64,000 bases of DNA from Paucibacter sp. PLA-PC-4 (GTDB taxonomy: Bacteria > Pseudomonadota > Gammaproteobacteria > Burkholderiales > Burkholderiaceae_C), in assembly GCF_026241155.1 (NCBI RefSeq), contig NZ_JAPFGP010000003.1, forward strand, positions 124,001 to 188,000. The letters run 5' to 3'. The notes under the pieces are model-generated. The model searched no databases. It saw nothing but the letters and a program-made list of their open reading frames with translations, and was not told the origin of the DNA. Shown in pieces: positions 60,198 through 64,000 of this stretch. Position numbers and translations under genes: made by a program. Position 1 is the stretch's first letter. The number at the start of each line of letters is the position of its first letter.

Positions 60198-60848
60198 TCA
60201 GGACTTGGCGGCCGGAGCGGCCGCCGCCTTCTGGTTGCGCTCAGCCAGGGTTTTGATCAGCCCGTCGATGCCATTGGCGCCGATCTCCTGCGCAAAGCTG
60301 TTGCGGTACTGATCAGCCAGCCAGATGCCCAGCACATTGACGTCGTAGATGCGCCAGACATTGCCGGTCTTCTCAAGCCGGTAGTCCAGCTGGATCGGGT
60401 CGCCGCGGCCACGCACCTCGGTGCGCACCACCACCTCGGTATCGTCCGGGCTGGCGCGCAGCGGGCGCAGCGCGATGGTCTGGTCCTTGACCTGGGTCAG
60501 CGCACCGGCGTAGGTGCGTACCAGCAGGATCTTGAACTCGTCCTGCAGGCGCTTTTGCTGCTCGGGCGTGGCCTGACGCCAGAAGCGGCCGACGGCGGAG
60601 GCAGTCATGCGCTGGAAGTTGATGTGGGGCATCACCTTTGCGTCGACCAGGGCGATGATCTTCTGCACATCGCCAGCCTGGATCGCCTTGTCGGCCTTGA
60701 CGGCCTCGATGGTCTCCAGCGACAGCTGGCGGATCAACGTGTCGGCGGCGCTGGCGTCGGCCGCCCGCGCCACCAGCGGCAGCGCGCTCGCGGCAGCCAG
60801 GCCCAGGGCCAGCAGGGTGCGCATCAGGCTACGTTTGTTTGCATTCAT
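60198..60848 (-). CDS. mlaC: Periplasmic phospholipid-binding protein MlaC
   Basis: 216 residues from ATG 60848 (MNANKRSLMRTLLALGLAAA), a signal peptide ending in ARA; an upstream frame to 60959 is not plausible. The Ttg2D/MlaC domain follows (VMPHINFQRMTASAVGRFWR, LVRTYAGALTQ, RIYDVNVLGIWLADQYRNSF). It ferries phospholipid between MlaA at the outer membrane and MlaD at the inner membrane. A ribosome binding site (aagga) lies 10 bases upstream. Confidence 0.95.
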   Translation of the reverse strand: MNANKRSLMRTLLALGLAAASALPLVARAADASAADTLIRQLSLETIEAVKADKAIQAGDVQKIIALVDAKVMPHINFQRMTASAVGRFWRQATPEQQKRLQDEFKILLVRTYAGALTQVKDQTIALRPLRASPDDTEVVVRTEVRGRGDPIQLDYRLEKTGNVWRIYDVNVLGIWLADQYRNSFAQEIGANGIDGLIKTLAERNQKAAAAPAAKS

Positions 60849-60876
60849 CGATCGGGATCCTTCTTGATTCAGGGGT

Positions 60877-61644
60877 TCAACTTCCGGCCTGCGGATCGCT
60901 CGGCGGCTCCGGGCTGATGACCTCATACTCGTCGCCGCCATCTTCCTCAAAGCTGCCACGCCGGGTCAGGTAGGCATCGCGGATAAACGTGTACTTGTCC
61001 AGTGCGATGCCGTCCAGCATCTCACCGGCGCGCAGAAAATTCGAGCGCGCATTGACGGCTTGCAAAACGGTGATGCCGAACTGCGCATTGCCGGAGTCGA
61101 GCAGCAGCGCCGGGCTGGCGCGCCGGTCGAAAGGAAGCGCAAACGAATCGCGCACCGACGACGGACCCAGCACGGGCCAAACGATATAGGCGCCGGTGCC
61201 GGTGCCCCAGCGACCGAAGGTCTTGCCCAGATCCTCGCTATGGCGCTCCAGCCCGACCTCGGTGCTGATGTCCAGCACCCCGCCAAAACCCAGCGTGGTG
61301 TTGACTGCAAAACGCATGGTCTGCAGCACGCCGGTCTTCAGGCGCCCTTGCAGAAACAGGTTCACCGCCGACCAGGCATCGCTGACATTGCCGAAGAAAT
61401 TGTCCACACCCAGACGAGCCGGCGCCGGCACGACTTCGCTATACGCGGTGGCCACGGGCTTGAGAACGTTCTCGTCGATTTTCTCGTTGAAGCCGAAGAC
61501 CTTACGGTTCCAGCTCTCCCAGGGATCGAGCTTCTGGCCGGGCGAGCCCGGCCCCTTGAGACTGGCGCAACCGCCAAGGCTCAAGGCCATGATGCTCAGC
61601 AGAGCCAGCCGACGCCAGGACGCGCCGGCATGGGATTTGTTCAT
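60877..61644 (-). CDS. mlaA: Outer-membrane lipoprotein MlaA (VacJ)
   Basis: 255 residues. A lipoprotein signal ends in SLGGC (Cys about residue 26). The MlaA domain shows DPWESWNRKVFGFNEKID, FFGNVSDAWSAVNLFLQG, and GTGAYIVWPVLGPSSVRDSF. MlaA forms a channel in the outer membrane that removes phospholipid from the outer leaflet. In E. coli mlaA lies apart; here it is inside the operon between mlaD and mlaC. Overlaps mlaD by 4 bases. Confidence 0.95.
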   Translation of the reverse strand: MNKSHAGASWRRLALLSIMALSLGGCASLKGPGSPGQKLDPWESWNRKVFGFNEKIDENVLKPVATAYSEVVPAPARLGVDNFFGNVSDAWSAVNLFLQGRLKTGVLQTMRFAVNTTLGFGGVLDISTEVGLERHSEDLGKTFGRWGTGTGAYIVWPVLGPSSVRDSFALPFDRRASPALLLDSGNAQFGITVLQAVNARSNFLRAGEMLDGIALDKYTFIRDAYLTRRGSFEEDGGDEYEVISPEPPSDPQAGS

Positions 61645-62126
61645 TGCTTCTCTCCAGCAGCACTACCCATATCGGCCGCCTTGTTATTGATGAACTGGCC
61701 GATCAGGTTTTCAAGCACAACGGCCGACTGCGTCTGGGAGATGCGGTCGCCGGCAACCAAGTTTTTCTCCTCCGCACCCGGCTCCAGGCCGATGTACTGC
61801 TCGCCCAGCAGACCCGAGGTCAGGATCTTGGCCGAACTGTCCTTTGGAAAGGCCACATTCTTGTGCAGATTCAGAACAACGCGGGCCTGAAAGGTCTTGT
61901 CATCGAACTCGATGGATTCGACCCGGCCGATCACGACACCGGCGCTCTTGACAGCCGCGCGCGGCTTCAGCCCGCCGATATTGTCAAAGCGGGCCGTCAC
62001 TTGGTAGGTCTCATCAAAGTTCAGGCTCAGCAGATTGCCAGCCTTCAGCGCCAGAAACAGCAGTGCCGCAGCCCCCAGCAGCACGAAAAAACCCACCCAC
62101 GCATCGCGACGAGATTGCATGCCCAT
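61641..62126 (-). CDS. mlaD: MCE-domain protein MlaD
   Basis: 161 residues. One N-terminal membrane helix (WVGFFVLLGAAALLFLAL) is followed by the MCE domain (YQVTARFDNIGGLKPRAAVK, then SAGVVIGRVESI) and LTSGLLGEQYIGLEPGA. MlaD forms the hexameric ring that receives lipid from MlaC. An ATG two codons later (62120) is an alternative start. Confidence 0.95.
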   Translation of the reverse strand: MGMQSRRDAWVGFFVLLGAAALLFLALKAGNLLSLNFDETYQVTARFDNIGGLKPRAAVKSAGVVIGRVESIEFDDKTFQARVVLNLHKNVAFPKDSSAKILTSGLLGEQYIGLEPGAEEKNLVAGDRISQTQSAVVLENLIGQFINNKAADMGSAAGEKQ

Positions 62127-62136
62127 CTCTCCAGAA

Positions 62137-62910
62137 TCAAATCGAAAACATCATGGCCGTCAGCACGAAGTCCAGTGCCAGGACCGCCAGAGACGAGACC
62201 ACCACGGTACGGGTGGTGGCCTGAGAAACGCCCTCGGGAGTCGGCTTGCAGGTATAGCCCTGCAGCAGCGCGACAAAGCTCACCGTGACGCCAAATACAA
62301 GGCTTTTGATCACGCCATTGCCGACATCGGCCCAGACATCGACCCCGCCCTGCATCTGAGACCAGAAGGCGCCGGCATCGATGCCGATCAGCGGTACCGC
62401 CACCAGCCAGCCGCCGATGATGCCCACCGCCGAGAACACCGCAGCCAGCAAGGGCATCGCGATCACCCCGCCCCAAAAGCGCGGCGCCAGAACCCGCTTG
62501 ACCGGATCAACGGCCATCATCTCCATCGCGGTGAGTTGCTCCCCGGCCTTCATCAGCCCGATCTCGGCCGTCAGCGACGTGCCGGCACGGCCGGCAAACA
62601 GCAGCGCCGTCACCACCGGGCCCAGCTCGCGCACCAGGCTCAGCGCCACCAGCAGGCCCACCGCCTCGGCCGAGCCGTAACGCTGCAATGTGTAGTAGCC
62701 CTGCAAGGCCAGCACGAAGCCGACGAACAGGCCCGACACGCCGATAATCGATAAAGAACGGTTGCCCAGGAAGAACACCTGCTCGCGCACCAACGAAAAG
62801 CGCAGCAAGGCCTGCGGGCTGCGCGCCAGCAGCAGGAAGAACAGGCGCGCGCTCGCGCCGATATCGGCCAACGACAGCCGCACGGCACGCCCGACAGGGG
62901 CAAAAATCAT
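62137..62910 (-). CDS. mlaE: ABC permease MlaE
   Basis: 257 residues with five or six membrane helices. LVRELGPVVTALLFAGRAGT and EIGLMKAGEQLTAMEMMAVD are the family core that contacts MlaF. It is the membrane subunit of the MlaFEDB lipid transporter. Its start overlaps the mlaF stop by 4 bases. Confidence 0.95.
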   Translation of the reverse strand: MIFAPVGRAVRLSLADIGASARLFFLLLARSPQALLRFSLVREQVFFLGNRSLSIIGVSGLFVGFVLALQGYYTLQRYGSAEAVGLLVALSLVRELGPVVTALLFAGRAGTSLTAEIGLMKAGEQLTAMEMMAVDPVKRVLAPRFWGGVIAMPLLAAVFSAVGIIGGWLVAVPLIGIDAGAFWSQMQGGVDVWADVGNGVIKSLVFGVTVSFVALLQGYTCKPTPEGVSQATTRTVVVSSLAVLALDFVLTAMMFSI

Positions 62911-63743
62911 CGCTGACCTCCGACACCAAAATCCTCGGCCACCGGCACCGCAGGCTGGTGGAAATGCACCGGGCCATCAGGCTGGGCGCCAACAAACTGC
63001 TGCACCAACGGGTCTTCGCTGCGCCGCAGCTCCTCCGGTGTGCCCTGCGCGACGACACGGCCATTGGCAATCATCGCCACCTGGTCCGCAATCGCAAAAG
63101 TCTCATGCAGATCATGCGAAACGATGATGCTGGTCAGGCCCAGCGCGTCGTTGAGATCGCGGATCAGCCGCGCCGCCACGCCCAGCGAGATCGGGTCCAG
63201 CCCGGCAAAGGGCTCGTCGTACAGCACCAGATCAGGGTCCAGCGCGATTGCACGCGCCAGCGCCACCCGCCGCGCCATACCGCCCGACACCTCCGAGGGC
63301 ATCAGATCGCGCGAGCCACGCAATCCCACCGCGTTGAGCTTCATCAGCACCAAATCTCGGATCATCGCTTCGGGCAGCCGGGTATGCTCGCGCAATGGGA
63401 AGGCGACGTTCTCAAACACCGAAAGATCGGTGAACAGCGCGCCGAACTGAAACAACATGCCCATGCGCCGGCGAACCGCGTACAGCTGGTCCTGATTCAA
63501 GCCCGCCAGATCCTGGCCATCGAACAGCACTTGGCCTGAGATCGGCTTGATCTGCCGCCCCAGCAAGCGCAACACCGTCGTCTTGCCCCCACCCGAGGTG
63601 CCGATCAGCGCCAGCACCTTGCCACGCGGCACCCGCAGATTGACCCGCTCCAAGATGACGCGATCACCGTAGCCACAACTGACGTCGCGGAGTTCGACTA
63701 AGGGTGCGTCAGAAACTGTCGAAACCGTGTGTTGTGGAGCCAT
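62907..63743 (-). CDS. mlaF: ABC ATPase MlaF
   Basis: 278 residues. Walker A is GTSGGGKTT, the signature SGGMARRVALARAIALDPDL, Walker B LVLYDEPFAGLDP, and the switch His is in SHDLHE. It energises lipid movement through MlaE. Only one ATPase gene is present, as expected for a homodimer. First gene of mlaFEDACB. A poor ribosome binding site precedes ATG 63743. Confidence 0.95.
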   Translation of the reverse strand: MAPQHTVSTVSDAPLVELRDVSCGYGDRVILERVNLRVPRGKVLALIGTSGGGKTTVLRLLGRQIKPISGQVLFDGQDLAGLNQDQLYAVRRRMGMLFQFGALFTDLSVFENVAFPLREHTRLPEAMIRDLVLMKLNAVGLRGSRDLMPSEVSGGMARRVALARAIALDPDLVLYDEPFAGLDPISLGVAARLIRDLNDALGLTSIIVSHDLHETFAIADQVAMIANGRVVAQGTPEELRRSEDPLVQQFVGAQPDGPVHFHQPAVPVAEDFGVGGQR

Positions 63744-64000
63744 GTGGGCACAAAAAGAGGGCCCTGGGCCCAGCTTGCAAAGTCGGCATCATAGGGGAAA
63801 GTACGAGTTGCCGCTGCTGAGGGTACCGCCTTTACGTCGCCTGCAAAAGGCAGCGAACGCTCCCATGAGGAGCATTCGGCATTGAGTTTCGTTACTTCCT
63901 CTTGCAGATTCCGGACCGGTCTGAACGTGAGGCATTTCACGAAAAAACACCAACGGGCGACAAGCGTTCACACAGCCCCGACTAACGGCACCACGAGATT
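63744..64000. other. Upstream region of the mla operon to the window end
   Basis: 257 bases. A TATGAT (minus strand, 63793-63788) could be a -10 for mlaF, but no -35 fits. Short minus-strand frames here lack family likeness and overlap mlaF. Nothing else recognised. Confidence 0.4.

Noticed and set aside
63698-63940. 80-codon minus-strand frame at the window end
   Set aside because: It overlaps the start of mlaF in another frame and resembles no family.

Overview
The window reads as a chromosome segment of a high-GC betaproteobacterium, order Burkholderiales, most like the Roseateles/Rubrivivax/Leptothrix group. The evidence is gene order: accB-accC-prmA followed by a DUF3426 zinc-ribbon gene, pilB-pilC-pilD-coaE-zapD-yacG, ypjD-PP0621-pilS-pilR facing ffh, and an mla operon that contains mlaA. 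An Ala/Lys-rich histone H1-like protein with the tail AAWPFPTGSKP points the same way. The genus is inference.

Layout. 1-3484: two tandem paralogous secreted zinc metalloproteases, the second cut by the window edge. 3727-12178: a small esterase, a FabG-type reductase, a secreted nuclease, then a chain of overlapping genes (RNB exoribonuclease, TonB-like protein, aroE, mtgA, an unknown protein, a TlpA thioredoxin) and aroQ. 12257-16087: acetyl-CoA carboxylase genes accB-accC, prmA and a DUF3426 protein. 16164-21468: histone H1-like gene and class Ia ribonucleotide reductase (nrdA, nrdB), with a promoter overlapped by two NrdR-box-like sites. 22000-26570: type IV pilus two-component system pilS-pilR behind PP0621 and ypjD. 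26615-29213: ffh, ftsY and tRNA-Met. 29288-36443: miaB, hemA, prfA, prmC, a barrel-like orphan, grxD and ubiX. 36440-43842: a lytic transglycosylase, proS, rppH, proB, obgE, rpmA, rplU, an ispB-type synthase and tRNA-Pro(CGG).

43843-48677 is the only clearly accessory stretch. It lies directly behind tRNA-Pro and holds a truncated, frameshifted integrase-like remnant, a hipBA toxin-antitoxin pair behind twin palindromic operators, an AlpA-like DNA-binding protein with its own dyad, and a Fic AMP-transferase-type protein with a C-terminal winged helix preceded by an array of GAGTCGAA half-sites. I read it as a degraded genomic islet carrying two toxin-type enzymes.

48678-54268 returns to core genes: pilB-pilC-pilD, coaE, zapD and yacG. 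54257-59884 is central sugar metabolism (HAD phosphatase, pgi, tal, zwf) with a HexR/RpiR regulator downstream of zwf and a HexR-like palindrome between tal and zwf. 59885-63743 is the mlaFEDACB operon for outer-membrane lipid asymmetry, transcribed right to left. No rRNA, CRISPR array, insertion sequence or complete prophage was seen.
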